From assembly GCA_009746045.1 (NCBI GenBank), contig RPFO01000041.1, forward strand, positions 3,018,613-3,082,612: a DNA stretch of 64,000 nt, given 5' to 3'. Positions 1 through 11,651 of this stretch are shown here, piece by piece. The DNA is from Mesostigma viride. Taxonomy: Eukaryota > Streptophyta > Mesostigmatophyceae > Mesostigmatales > Mesostigmataceae. The notes beneath the pieces are model-generated. The model saw only the letters and a list, made by a program, of their open reading frames with translations. It made no database searches and was not told the DNA's origin. A program made the translations under genes and the position numbers. How positions within the stretch are numbered: position 1 is the first letter of the stretch; the number at the start of each line of letters is the position of its first letter.

Positions 1-1131
1 GTGTTTTATGGAACGCACGCCTCGCTTCTTGCACTATGCAAGCAGCTCTTCAACCAAGGTCGCCTCTTTGACCCTCGCTGGGTTCGTCTCGCCTCTTTCG
101 ACATCATTCCCAGCCTCCACCGCCCCTTCCTCCAGCAATTCGCTCTCTTTTCCCTCCTTGGACGCTCCATCGGGGAGCTTTGGCCCCCCAAGCCTCTCAC
201 CACCACCTTAACCGAATCCTCCCTCCGCTCACTCCTTAAGGAGGTCCTCGAGGAGCACGTGGACCCCATTGCTGCAGATGTGGCGGCCATCGGCGGCACG
301 CTGACTGCCGAGCTTCCCCTCCTTTCCACCGCCACCTCCACCATCTCCACCGCCACCTCCACCCTCCTCGCCTCCTCCACCGCCACCACCTCCACCTCCG
401 ACGCCATCACCGCCCAGCTCCGTGACATCGACCAGCGTCTTAAGGACAACGCCATCGCTATCGAGGTTCTGCAGAACACGGCAGGCCTCACCGCCCAGGC
501 GGTGAAGGACATTGCCGCCAAGCCAGCCCCGGCTGGCCTGGCCGGCGATGCTCCTCCCATCACCACCTGGGCGGACATGCTTAAGCAACATACCACCTCC
601 ACCACCTCCGCCGTCGCAGCCCAGCTCCAACGGCAGACGCTTGACCTCCGCGAGGAGGCCGAGCTCGCCCAGCGCAGCCTCAACGTCATTGTCAAGAACT
701 TCACCATGGAGGAAGGTGAGACTTCCGAGAAGCTTTTGCGTGCGTTTGAGCGAGAAATCCTTGGTCGCATGGGCCTTATCGGTGAGATCGCGCTGGCCGC
801 CCACCGCCTTCCCCGCGCGCGGGGTAAGGCAGGGCCGCCCCCGCTCCTTCTCACCTTTAAGACCCCGGCGGACAAGATTTCTTTTCTCAGACGCCGCAAG
901 CGGCTCGAGAAGACTCTCTTCACCCTTGATGACGACCTGACCCTGGCGCAGCAACAACGGCGACGGGAGCTATGGCCGATCTACCTCCAGCTCCGGCAGA
1001 CCAAGGCGGGCCAGCCGGTGTACTGGAAGGGGGCGGCCATCTACGTCGGCCACAAGCCCTGGCAGGCGACCCCCCCCCCCCCGCGGCCCCAGCGACTCCA
1101 GACGCCCCAGCTTAGGGGAATACAGCAGTAG
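1..1131 (+). pseudogene. LINE ORF1 protein (L1 ORF1p / Transposase_22-like), N-terminally truncated by the window edge
   Basis: The predicted role is an RNA-binding chaperone that coats retrotransposon RNA. The frame is open from base 1. It has a Ser/Thr/Ala/Pro-rich middle (residues about 95-135), then a helical stretch, then an RRM-like core beginning at NVIVKNF (about residue 228) with a PLLLTF strand, and a basic C-terminal segment with RRRELWP. This order is that of L1 ORF1p. Compared with the copy at 9828-11209, a long C run at about 1070-1082 shifts the frame, so the last residues differ and the stop falls 15 or so codons later. Sequence identity to the other two ORF1 copies is high over the RRM-like part. 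Function is inferred from family resemblance. Confidence 0.7.
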
Positions 1132-1562
1132 TAGTGCAGAATAGATAGACCGTGGCCATGTACATGTACGCCTCCTAGAGGCACTATCCTAGCTAAGCCA
1201 CGCGCTTTCCTTAATCATGTACATGTGTGCCTATGATGAGCCACACCCCAGATGATGCCTAGCTTTATTTAGTTATGTTGTGCCCATGCAGGGAGTAACT
1301 CTCTGCTGAGACGCCATGCCCTAGCTTCTTTGTATAGCTATGCTGCTCTTCCCCCCCATGACAGGCTCCCCCTTCGCTGGGCATAGCTTGAAGATCATGG
1401 GATGCAAGTGCCCTGGTGCACCTAGAGCAAGGGTCCTTTACATCCCCACCCTTGCAGGAAGTAGCTTAGGATGTATGATAGGCCATATGCCCCCCTCTCA
1501 AGGGCTGTGTGCTACATATACTCCCAACGGAGTTATGTTACAATTCAATTCAATTCAATTCA
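1..1562 (+). mobile_element. ORF1-only LINE unit, copy 1 (5' end lies outside the window)
   Basis: The unit consists of an ORF1 reading frame, a 3' UTR of about 430 bp and a tail of (CAATT)n ending near 1562. The whole stretch matches the complete copy at 9660-11651, and the first base here corresponds to about residue 103 of that copy. The 3' end has a short hairpin (ACTCC, loop CAAC, GGAGT) just before the tail. No endonuclease or RT follows ORF1. The right-hand TSD cannot be checked because the left end is missing. Confidence 0.8.
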
Positions 1563-1905
1563 ATATCCCTGAGCAAGATCGAGAATTACTTAAAAACCAT
1601 ATCCCCCTTCTCAAGGAAAAAATTAAATTAAATTAAATTGGAACACATCTCCATTGGGAACACATGTAGCACATATCCCTGACAAGAGGCATTAATTAAT
1701 TATTAATTAGGAACACGACTACGTTGGGAGTACATGTGGCTCATAGCCTGAGAAGGGGCATATGGTTGTCTCCTTGCTTTGGCCTTTTAATACATTCTGG
1801 GCTACTTCCTGCAAGGGTAGGATGTAAACTACACCTGCTCTAGGTGCACCAAGGGCACCGGGACCACCATGATGTCTCAGAGCTCAATTAGTCCAAATTT
1901 AGCTT
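1563..1905 (-). repeat. Stacked inverted 3'-tail fragments of the LINE family
   Basis: Several reverse-complement copies of the LINE 3' end follow one another: AAATTAAATT tails at about 1618-1640 and TTAATTAATT at about 1690-1708, each followed by the inverted hairpin block (TCCRTTGGGA). Beyond them, about 1793-1880 is reverse-complemented ORF1-element 3' UTR. They look like 5'-truncated insertions that landed in one another tail to tail. Confidence 0.6.
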
Positions 1906-2175
1906 AAGTGGACGTCTGTATAAAGTGTGTAAAAGTACCTACCATTCTAAACAGCAGCCTAGTGGATGGCTACAAATTGGCAATCGAAGCACTGGCTAAA
2001 CCGATTTCTCATATTCTCTTCCCCGTGGCTCCCAACAGCCCGTGTGCGCATGCCACTACGATATGGCAGCCGCCGAGCCCAAACACGCTTTCTCAACCCT
2101 TAGTTTCATAGGGAGGCAAGGAGGACTAACATGACCATGCGCACGACACGCAAGCACTTACTTTGTTAGCCAATA

Positions 2176-3139
2176 ATCCATCCATGCATCCATGCATCCA
2201 TGCATCCATGCATCCATGCATCCATGCATCCATGCATCCATGCATCCATGCATCCATGCATCCATGCATCCATGCATCCATGCATCCATGCATCCATGCA
2301 TCCATGCATCCATGCATCCATGCATCCATGCATCCATGCATCCATGCATCCATGCATCCATGCATCCATGCATCCATGCATCCATGCATCCATCCATCCA
2401 TGCATCCATGCATCCATGCATCCATCCATGCATCCATGCATCCATGCACCCATGCACCCATGCACCCATGCACCCATGCACCCATGCACCCATGCACCCA
2501 TGCACCCATGCACCCATGCACCCATGCACCCATGCACCCATGCACCCATGCATCCATGCATCCATGCATCCATGCATCCATGCATCCATGCATCCATGCA
2601 TCCATGCATCCATGCATCCATGCATCCATGCATCCATGCATCCATGCATCCATGCATCCATGCATCCATGCATCCATGCATCCATGCATCCATGCATCCA
2701 TGCATCCATGCATCCATGCATCCATGCATCCATGCATCCATGCATCCATGCATCCATGCATCCATGCATCCATGCATCCATGCATCCATGCATCCATGCA
2801 TCCATGCATCCATGCATCCATGCATCCATGCATCCATGCATCCATGCATCCATGCATCCATCCATCCATCCATCCATCCATGCATCCATGCATCCATGCA
2901 TCCATGCATCCATCCATCCATCCATCCATCCATCCATCCATCCATCCATCCATCCATCCATCCATCCATCCATCCATCCATCCATCCATCCATCCATCCA
3001 TCCATCCATCCATCCATCCATCCATCCATCCATCCATCCATCCATCCATCCATCCATCCATCCATCCATCCATCCATCCATCCATCCATCCATCCATCCA
3101 TCCATCCATCCATCCATCCATCCATCCATCCATCCATCC
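2176..3139. repeat. Microsatellite block of CATCCATG, CACCCATG and CATC units
   Basis: About 960 bp of pure short tandem repeat. From left to right: an 8-bp unit (CATCCATG), a block of the variant CACCCATG at about 2444-2545, the 8-bp unit again to about 2850, and then an almost uninterrupted 4-bp CATC array. Long open frames exist on both strands only because the repeat has no stop codon. I do not call them genes. Confidence 0.95.
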
Positions 3140-5613
3140 ACTCATCAAGCACACGTATATTGCGTCACATGGGTGGCAATAAAACAACCTTCAACCCCTA
3201 TACACTGATTGGGAGGGCATCCAACCTTGTCTCACTGCCTCAAGTGGTCAGGCCACAACAATTTCTCTGCATCATGGCGATACCTAACTGCGAGTGCTAA
3301 ATGATTCTTGGCTTCGATGCGGCAATCAATGTGCTGCCCGTCACAGTTTAGTCCATTAGCCCTTGCCTAGTTCGTTGCAACACTTATTACACGCTGTCAA
3401 CACAACAAGACACACATACATGTCCCATTGGGGAGCCACGGAGTAATGGCATTGCCGCAGTAAATGCCAAAGTGAATGCTAAATACATCGACCCCTAGTG
3501 TAGGAATAATTAATTGGTACTCTTGTGCACATGCATGGCTGCCAAAATGAATTAAAACACGCAGATGGATACTTGTTTACAGAAGTTATACTTTGAATAC
3601 GTCGTCGTGTAAACCAACGCTCTTCGCCCTAGGCTACATCGTTCACATTAAGCGCATGTATATGAGTATGAATATGCTACGTGTGCTGTTGCTTCAAACT
3701 TGTTCCTATACACAATCACACTGTCACAAAAACTGGCGTTCATCCAATACAGAAAACGCCCGCCACAAATTCCAAGCAGGATCTGAACGTAGACTTGGCC
3801 GTGATGCTGACCATTTCAAGCAACTTTGAATTACTGGCAAGCAATGGCGACCGTAATGTCAATCACCAGCACGCAGCACCTGCTATAAGAAAAAATCCAG
3901 CAACTACTAGCAAAAGTCAGGTGGGTGACAGGTGCGTGGGGTATGCAGTCAAGATCAAGCAGTGGAAAACATGGGCACAGTAGTGCTTCCCATCCCACGA
4001 ACAGCCAAAGTCTCCCTAAAAAATGTGTTCTTGATGCACGTTTGATGCACGGGAGCTAATCCAAAGATGTTCCCCAAGGAAATACAGGGAGAGCCTGTGG
4101 GGAAAACAGGGGGGAAGCTGCATTGCGGATAATGACCCACTGTATATGCTCCCGACCCGTTGCCGACCGAAAGCAAATGGTAAGAAACTACCTGGACGGT
4201 AATGATGTAATGGAAAGACGTAAGAAGCTTTCCCGAACCGACGGAAGGACGACAAAGCGCAGCGTGTAAGGCAGAGGCAGTTGCGTGTTGCTGAAAATGA
4301 CGTGACCAAAACGGTTGCCGATCATGAAAAACCGGACCTCCATCCCGTTGCTGACGGAAACACAGTGTAGAGACGCGGCCTGGCTTGGAAGCAGGACAGT
4401 CGATGGAAAAACGTTAGACGAACTTCCCAACCGAAGTACTTACAAAAAAATGCAGCGGTAGAGACTGCAGCCTGCCTGCAGTGCAGGAACGCCAACCAGA
4501 AGCGAAGGGTTCCTGCGAAATAGAAGGAGACAGGCCGGAATACAGAGGGTAAAGTATTCCTTGGATGACGTTACGACTCGAAGTGGGTAAAAAATGGAAG
4601 TGGCCGACTGAAAAGTCGCTGGCATTTCTGCCCTGGATGGAAACGTTGGGTAAGTAAATCGACCCGTTAGCAATAAAATGGGAAGAGCGCCCAGACGAAA
4701 CAACCGCAGCTTACCCAAGCGAGATGAACTCTTTCTTGACAGTCGTCCATGCCAACGTCGGCCAGCCCGGGCCAGGTAGCTGCCGCAGCCATGCCGCACC
4801 AGAATTTGAATTTTGTGCCCGGCAACGTTCCTAAAATGCAGGAATGGCTGGGCCGACGGCCGACGCGTGGCCCGTGGCCCATGGCCCGTCGCCCGTGTTT
4901 TTACGTGCCTGCGCCTGGCCTGCCTTAACGTTGTTACGCCCGCGCACTCCCCAGCCTTGCGCACGCCAGCCTTGCGCACGCTGCGCCGCGCCCAGCCTTG
5001 CGCATTCCCAGCCTTGCGCATCCCAGCCTTGCGCATCGTCTGAAGAAATCAGTGACTGATGTTTACAAAAACTCGTTGAACGTTGTTGTTGTTGCCCACG
5101 CAGGTTCGCTCGTTAGTCATGAGTGAGTCGTGACCACAACAGTTGTCAAGCCCTGGATAAACCGGGAAAGTTACAGTAGTTCTAATTTGTAAGTTAGTTC
5201 TAGTTGGATCCCACGCCGCAGATGGGCAGCAGAGAGTCTGTACAGTACTGTAGTACCGATGAACTGGGAAAGTACTGCAACTAAATTCCACGTACACAGT
5301 TACTACTTGATGGCACCCTGTAAGAATCTCTAACCTACGGAACATAGCGGCATGTTCACTGAAGATTGGGTACGATACTGGATTCGACAGTACTCAGCTA
5401 CTTGCGAGTTTCAGACCGCAATGCGGCGCGGCGCGGCTCGGTTGCAAAGGTGAAGGTGAAGGCGAAGACCCTTCCCTCATGGTGTTCACATTTCGCAGCG
5501 CGGTCGTGAAAAAAAAAATTGCAGCGCGGCGCGCTAGTCGGCCGCAGCGGCGAGGTCAAAGGCGTCCGACCACGGCAGAGTGCGGTCTCTCTCGGTGGCA
5601 GCGTAGGACCGCC
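3140..5613. other. Gene-free stretch upstream of RPL19
   Basis: I see no supported gene in this 2.5 kb. The short frames are not recognisable. The last ~200 bp is presumably the RPL19 promoter and 5' UTR, but I see no clear TATA box. A small minisatellite at 4951-5036 is listed separately. Confidence 0.5.
4951..5036 (+). repeat. Minisatellite CCAGCCTTGCGCA, five copies
   Basis: The core CAGCCTTGCGCA occurs five times with small spacer differences. It is preceded by a run of CCCGTGGCCC-like repeats at about 4860-4900. Confidence 0.8.
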
Positions 5614-8610
5614 ATGGTGTCGCTTAAGTTGCAGAAGCGGCTTGCCGCCAGCGTGCTCAAATGCGGCGAGCGGAAAGTATGGCTCGATCCCAACGAGGTC
5701 AACGAGATTTCCATGGCGAATTCTCGTACGTTAGTTTTGGAAAAAAGCGCTTTTATTTTTATGATTACGTCCGGTTGTTAGCAAGATTTCTATCCTTCAT
5801 GTAGGTTGAAGTTTTCAGCATGTTACTGTTGGGAAAGTGCAGCTTTGAATGATCAGTTAGCGGGAAAATGTTTGGATATGCGGGTGCTGATGGCCTCCTT
5901 GCTACGACCGCTATCTTTCTTTCGGCTCTTCTTGCCACTGCAGGCCAGAACATTCGCAAGTTGGTGAAGGACGGTTTCGTTATCCGCAAGCCTCAGAAGA
6001 TTCACTCTCGTGCCAGGACACGCCGCAATCTCGAGGCTAAGCGAAAGGGCCGCCACACCGGCTACGGTATGTGTTTGGTTGTATAAAGTTCGGAGGCTTG
6101 CCTGTTGTGCGTTAGAAGTTGGCATGTCTACATGTCATGGACATTGGAGAAATACATAGCTTGCAGGCTGTTTTCACGCAGTTTGCTTGGAGCATCTTGC
6201 AAGGCTGAAAAGGCATGGAATTTTGCGGATCCAGGGATGCAGGCTGGGTTTGATGTAGCATCTGCAAAATATTCCATTTCGGGACGCTTGGTGAAACATG
6301 CCTTCATCAGCAGCTTTGTGTGGTCATTCACAGTAACTTGGACGGAGTGGTCATTAACAGGGTTGTTTTCGGCTTGATGGGATGTGGCTGGCCTTGTGTA
6401 GGTTTATGGCTTGAGCGGAATGTGGCTGTCTTTGTGTAGGTTTATGGCTTGAGCGGAATGTGGCTGGCCTTGTGTAGGTTTATGGCTTGAGCAGAATGTG
6501 GCTGGCCTTGTGTAGAAAGTTTGGATGGAACATCAGGTTGCATCTCTGGAATGTCTAGTTTGTTTTATCTCGGTTAGATTCAACGGGGTATTTGGTCCTC
6601 AGGTTACATGTTTATACTCACAAACTCGGTAACCATCAAGTTCTAAGTGCTTGTGCATGGAGAAATAGCAAGGTCCTCTAGCCTTTGTCACAACGTCAGT
6701 CGCTGTGTTCCTTGTGTCCCTGGCCACGCTGCTTTTCCTTCCATCCTGATCAGCTCCTGTTTCCTCCCCCTCCGCTTGCTGCCCCCCCTCCTCTTGCCAG
6801 GTAAACGCCGCGGTACCCGCGAGGCTCGCCTGCCGACCAAGGTGCTGTGGCTGCGCCGCCTGCGTGTGCTGCGCCGGTTGCTACGCAAGTACCGCGACGC
6901 TAAGAAGATCGACAAGCACATGTACCATGACATGTACATGAAGGTGAAGGGCAACGTGTTCAAGAACAAGCGTGTGCTCATGGAGGCCATCCACAAGGCC
7001 AAGGCGGAGAAGGTGCGCGAGAAGACGCTGTCCGACCAGTTCGAGGCGCGCCGCGCCAAGAACAAGGCCACGCGCGAGCGCAAGATCGCCCGCAGGGAGG
7101 AGCGCCTGGCCGTGGTACGAGGCAGGGGAGGCATGCGCCACGCAGGGTGTGCAGGAGGTTGCAGTTACATGCACAACTTCAAAATGAGGTTCACGAAAAG
7201 ATCAGGAGCTAGTTGGACTGTTTTTTAAATAGTTAGTCTGCAGTTGAATAGTCTATAGTCATGGAATGACATTATGTATGGGTGGTATGGGTGGTGCTGA
7301 TGAAGACTTTAACCCCCCCCCCCTCCCGCCCCCATCCCTGCCTGACTTGGACCATTTGACCCCCGTTATGTCACATATGCCCCCGGGGTTGGCGGGGTCT
7401 TGATTGTTGGTCAGAGGGTGGCCCGAGGTTGTGTCAGCAAGGTGTTGCATGGGTTTGAATGAGAATAATCCAAGGATTATCTTGTGGTGCAAACCTATGG
7501 GCAGCTTTGGTGGCCTGGTGGCTGCGCTCATGTGGTCAGGGGGGTTGTCCTGGCCCTGTAGCCTTGCATGCGCAAGGATATTTCTTCCCTTACAAGGCCT
7601 TATGCGTCCTAGAGTGCATGCGTCCGCCTTATGCGTCCTAGAGTGCATGCGTCCGACAGTGATTCGTCCTACAGTGGACGGCCCTTGTGGACGTGACTGT
7701 TGGTTGCATCTGTAGATTCCGTGGTGTGTTGGGGCCCAGGGTTCGCTGCATAGTTACATGCTGGCTGCGCTCTTGGAGTAGTCGTGTGCCTGGTCAAAGC
7801 AGCACTGGTGGCTGGCCAATGCGAGGGCTCTATCCCATACCCGCATCCTCACTGGCTGCAGATGTAGTGCCCATCTCAAGCATGTCCTCTGGCTAATGTA
7901 ACGAACCTGCCGCTTTTTGCGCCCTTGTGCGTCGTTGCCAACCTGCAGGGAGCCGCCGCTGAGGTCGCCGCCCCTGAGTAAGTCGAGTCCCATTAGTGCC
8001 AAAAAGAGGTCGCGCAATTTTTGAGATGTAGGGTTTGGCCTACTGGTTTTGCGTGTTCTTCTGGGCAGTGTGCCTAATCAGGCTCGTAGCCCATCGCAAA
8101 AGTATAATCTTTTGTGGCTTTTGCGTGCATTGTTGTATTATGACACTACTATGGAGTATCATGTCATAGCATCATAGAAGCATTTCATGCCAGTGGGTGC
8201 GTGGGTATGTAAGTTGTTCTTGTGCATGTAACTTCATAATTTAGTGCACACTGTAATGGTTTAATCTAAGTGACGGTCCAGGAAAGTGTATTCTTTTTGC
8301 TTTAGCCATTGTTCATTGGGCATAGAACGATGAGTCCATATGGGAGTTTCCTTGGTTGTTGTATTGACAGGTTCAATGGCGTTAGACATACATTGGTTGT
8401 CTCCTTGATACATGGATATCTCCTTGGTACATGGATGTTTGTTGCATGCTGTTAGTAATGAGGTTTCATGGACAGTGGCATGTGTATCTGTTTTCTGGAA
8501 GGGATGGTCTCTAACTGGGCCTTCCATTTGTTTCCATCATCAACTGTGCTCCGCTTTCTTCCTTTTTGCGTGAAAGCAGGCCCCAGGCTCAGCCAGCAAA
8601 GAAGAAGTAA
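5614..8610 (+). CDS. RPL19: 60S ribosomal protein eL19, five exons
   Basis: Structural protein of the large cytosolic ribosomal subunit. I read exons 5614-5725, 5944-6066, 6801-7114, 7949-7977 and 8580-8610 (609 nt, 202 residues). All introns are GT-AG (218, 734, 834 and 602 bp) with donors GTACGT, GTATGT, GTACGA and GTAAGT. The start is the ATG opening [18 protein letters not shown], the conserved eL19 N-terminus. Exon 2 carries the [10 protein letters not shown] and HSRAR segments. Exon 3 carries [37 protein letters not shown] and the basic [12 protein letters not shown] helix. Exons 4 and 5 are tiny and encode an Ala-rich end closing in PAKKK. Length fits the family (about 196-210). The [18 protein letters not shown] and TLSDQFEA wording is closest to land-plant and green-algal eL19. 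No damage is seen. The two small exons are my inference from splice sites and frame. Confidence 0.93.
6382..6515 (+). repeat. 38-bp minisatellite in RPL19 intron 2
   Basis: About 3.5 copies of a 38-bp unit beginning ATGTGGCTGGCCTTGTGTAG, differing by single bases. It lies wholly inside the second intron. Confidence 0.9.
7598..7655 (+). repeat. 29-bp direct duplication in RPL19 intron 3
   Basis: Two identical 29-bp units beginning CCTTATGCGTCCTAGAG lie head to tail at 7598-7626 and 7627-7655. Confidence 0.9.
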
Positions 8611-9512
8611 ACATTGTATCCTGCGTCAGTTGACTTAAGCAAATGAGGGGCATGAGTGAGGTGAAGTTGTGTATATACGTGCTTAATTGCTCTACCATCT
8701 TCACTTCCTCAGATCGGCGTATCGTAGAGCAAAGGATACTCGAGCGATATGAAAAAGCCAACAAAATGTGCCCTGTCAGGGTGTTGCCTATTTATCCTTT
8801 TTTTCAAATAGAATTCTTTCTGCGCAAGCGTAGCAAATAATGTCATGCTATGTCAGTGGGAATAATTTGTAGACATGCTCGGAAGTCTCATATCAGGCAT
8901 TTGGAGCAGAAAGTTTATCAGCCTGGTAATCTGTAATGTGTCACCTGATTCAGTTCCCATCGATGCCTGGTAGGCAACATTTGTTACAGGTGGAGAGGTC
9001 TCCTGAGGATTGAGCAACTCGTCGTGTATGTCTGGCTGAATAATTCAGGCGACCCTGGAATGAAAGAAGCTCAAGTCAGCCTCTGCGAGACAACCGATAA
9101 TTAGTTGCCAGATAGGCTCTATCAATGAGACAGATTGGTTTGATAACAGTGACACAGCCAGCATAGTAATGCATCACTCCCCGGAAAGGAGAACTTTTGC
9201 GGATGACTGTAGGTGTAAGTTGGCGATGCCCTAGGATCCGGAGACGTCCGTCCTATAGTCAGTGAAAGTTGGTGCGAGAGGTCCCCAGTTCGATTCCGGT
9301 CGGATTCCTTTGCAGATCGCGTTTTCCGCGGACCGGCACTGAACGCAAATGGTTTTCACCTTTGCGGCGTGCCAAATCAGAATAGTAATGGCAGTGGTGC
9401 TTACAACTGGACACTCCTGGCCGCTAGGAACAACTGCCTTGGTCACACGAGGTTGTTTTTAACTACACTCTTAGGTCTTGATTAACGATAGCCCGCCATG
9501 TCCATGCGTCCA
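8611..9512. other. Gene-free stretch downstream of RPL19
   Basis: This holds the presumed RPL19 3' UTR and spacer. TGTAA, the common green-algal polyadenylation motif, occurs at about 8933. I see no protein gene. A tRNA-like stretch at 9234-9308 is listed separately. Confidence 0.45.
9234..9308 (+). other. Possible tRNA-derived remnant
   Basis: GGATCCG at 9234-9240 can pair with CGGATTC at 9301-9307 as a 7-bp acceptor-like stem with one G-U pair. AGTTCGATTCC resembles a Pol III B box / T-loop. The T stem pairs poorly and I cannot draw an anticodon arm, so it is not called a tRNA gene. Confidence 0.25.
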
Positions 9513-9580
9513 GGAATAGTTGTCTCACTTGATGGCTACGAGGTCCCGTTCCGTGAGCGCTTCAAGCTGCTGGGGAGCAT
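9513..9580 (+). pseudogene. LINE reverse-transcriptase fragment, left half of an interrupted copy
   Basis: Translates as EVPFRERFKLLGS, matching EVPLRDRFKLLGS in the RT at 12099-13796. It stops at GGGGAGCAT (9572-9580), and the same nine bases reappear at 16230-16238, where the reading continues as MLPDTADDVDTRIG. The RT was therefore split here by the minus-strand ORF1 element. Confidence 0.7.
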
Positions 9581-9659
9581 TAATTAATTAATTAAAATCA
9601 TAGCTCCGTGGGGAGCATATGTAACACATAGCCCTGAGAAAGGGGCATCTATGGGTTTG

Positions 9660-11651
9660 CCACGAGCCACGAGCCACGAGCCACGAGCCACGAGGTAGCC
9701 ATGGCTGACGGCGGAGCTCATAACTTTCACGTTTGAGCACCGAATTTAGCCGTGAATATCACAATCGACGCGTCTTTCTACGACGCACATGCTGATATAA
9801 TTTTCCGACGCTATTACGCAATATACGATGAGCAAACGCCCATCGACGCAACGCAGCCTGACGGCTGCGCTCGGCAATGAAAATACGTCTGCAGCTCCGG
9901 CTGCAGCTTCGCCATCAGGGCCGGAAGGCGGTGGTGACCCTAGTCGCGCACTGGTTGTCGCCCAGCACCCTCCCGGGCTTCCTGCCTCGCCCTCAGCCTC
10001 GCCCGAGCCAAAACGCAGCCGCCCAACCGAACCAAGCTGGTCTGAGCGCGACTTTGACGTTGACGGGTTATTTTCCACCTTCGACGGTGCCAGACCCGGC
10101 TTTTTCGACATGCCACCCATCAAGATACTGGAGCTCGTGTTTTATGGGTCATACGCCTCCATTCTCGACCTGTGCCAGCGCCTTCACAGCCATTACCGCC
10201 TCCGCCCTGGACCTGACGGCCGGTTTACTCACCGACCTGAGAACCTGGCCCGCTGGTCTCGCCCCCGTCTTCAGCTCGCCGCCCTCTTTTCCATCCTTGA
10301 CCGCTCTGTCACGGACCTCTGGACCCCCTCCCCCTTGACCGAATCCACCTTCCTCCTCCACCTCCAAGAAACCATCTCACAGCACGTGACGCCCCTAGCT
10401 GCAGATGTGGCAGCTGTGGGTCGCACGCTGGCTGCTGAGCTCCCCACCATCCCCACCGCCACCGCCACCCTCCTCGCCTCCACCCCCCCTCCGCCTCCAC
10501 CGACTCCATCACCGCCCAGCTCCGCGACATTGACCAACGTCTTAAGGATAATGCCATCGCTATCGAGGTCCTGCAGAACACCGCGGGCCTCACCGCCCAG
10601 GCGGTGAAGGACATTGCCGCCAAGCCAACCTCTGCTGGCCTGGCCGGCGATGCTCCTCCCATCACGACCTGGGCGGACATGCTTAAGCAGCACACCACCT
10701 CCACCACCTCCGCCGTCGCAGCCCAGCTCCAGCGGCAGACGCTTGACCTCCGCGAGGAGGCCGAGCTTGCCAAGCGCAGCCTTAACGTCATTGTCAAGAA
10801 CCTCGACATGGAGGAAGGTGAGAATTCCGAGAAGCTTGCACGTGCGTTTGAGAGAGAAATTCTTAGTCGCATGGGCCTTACTGGTGAGATCGACCTGGTC
10901 GCCCACCGCCTTCCCCGCGCGCGGGGTAAGGCAGGGCCGCCCCCGCTCCTTCTCACCTTTAAGACCCCGGCGGACAAGATTTCTTTTCTCCGACGCCGCA
11001 AGCGGCTCGAGAAGACTCTCTTCACCCTTGACGACGACTTGACCCTGGCGCAGCAACAACGGCGACGGGAGCTATGGCCCACCTACCTCCAGCTCCGGAA
11101 GACCAAGGCGGGGCAGCCGGTGTACTGGAAGGGGGCGGCCATCTACGTCGGCCACAAGCCCTGGCAGGCGACCCCCGCGGCCCCAACGACTCCAGACGCC
11201 CCAGCTTAGGGGAATACAGCAGTAGTAGTGTAGAATAGATAGACCGTGGCCATGTACATGTACGCCTCCTAGAGGCACTATCCTAGCTAAGCCACACGCT
11301 TTATTTAATCATGTACATGTGTGCCTATGATGTGCCACACTCCAGATGATGCCTAGCTTTATTTAGCTATGTTGTGCCCATGCAGGGAGTAACTCTCTGC
11401 TGAGACGCCATGCCCTAGCCTTTTTGTATAGCTCTGCTGATCTTCCCCCCCATGACAGGCTCCCCCTTCGCTGGGCATAGCTTGAAGATCATGGGGATGC
11501 AAGTGCCCTGGTGCACCTAGAGCAAGGGTCCTTTACATCCCCACCCTTGCAGGAAGTAGCTTAGGATGTATGATAGGCCATATGCCCCCTCTCAAGGGCT
11601 ATGTGCTACATATACTCCCAACGGAGTTATGTTACAATTCAATTCAATTCA
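9660..11651 (+). mobile_element. Complete ORF1-only LINE unit, copy 2
   Basis: It is bounded by the 9-bp TSD ATGGGTTTG (9651-9659 and 11652-11660). The 1,992-bp unit begins with five 7-bp repeats (CCACGAG), has a 5' UTR to 9827, ORF1 at 9828-11209, a 3' UTR of about 440 bp, the ACTCC/CAAC/GGAGT hairpin and the tail (CAATT)n. It contains no endonuclease or RT. It is inserted in the 3' UTR of copy 3. Confidence 0.88.
9828..11209 (+). pseudogene. LINE ORF1 protein, full length with one frameshift
   Basis: The predicted role is a nucleic-acid chaperone for retrotransposition. The reading starts at the ATG at 9828 (MSKRPSTQRSL) in one frame and must shift at about 10480-10500, in a C-rich low-complexity stretch containing seven consecutive Cs, to continue to the TAG at 11207-11209. 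The total is about 460 residues. The N-terminal third is Ala/Pro/Ser-rich. A helical region follows (FYGSYASILDLCQRL onward), then a Pro/Thr-rich linker at the frameshift, then the RRM-like core (NVIVKNLDMEE) and the basic C-terminus. The fact that the frame breaks in a C run means a slippage or sequencing indel is as likely as true decay. Confidence 0.75.

Noticed and set aside
6-957. Minus-strand ORFs of 305 and 242 codons opposite ORF1 copy 1, and the like opposite copy 2 (10271-11082)
   Set aside because: Shadow frames of GC-rich ORF1 coding sequence. The plus strand has the conserved RRM-like domain and the TSD-bounded element structure.
2126-3300. Long ORFs of 320-366 codons on both strands (MHPCIHAS and WMDGWMDG repeats)
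   Set aside because: They exist only because the CATC/CATG microsatellite contains no stop codon in several frames. No domain, and equal openness on both strands.
7290-7345. Box C/D snoRNA in RPL19 intron 3
   Set aside because: TGATGA and CTGA motifs are present, but the base before TGATGA is C rather than a purine and no terminal stem is seen.
9234-9308. A functional tRNA gene
   Set aside because: Acceptor-like pairing and a B box are visible, but the T stem mismatches and no anticodon arm can be drawn. Kept only as a possible remnant.
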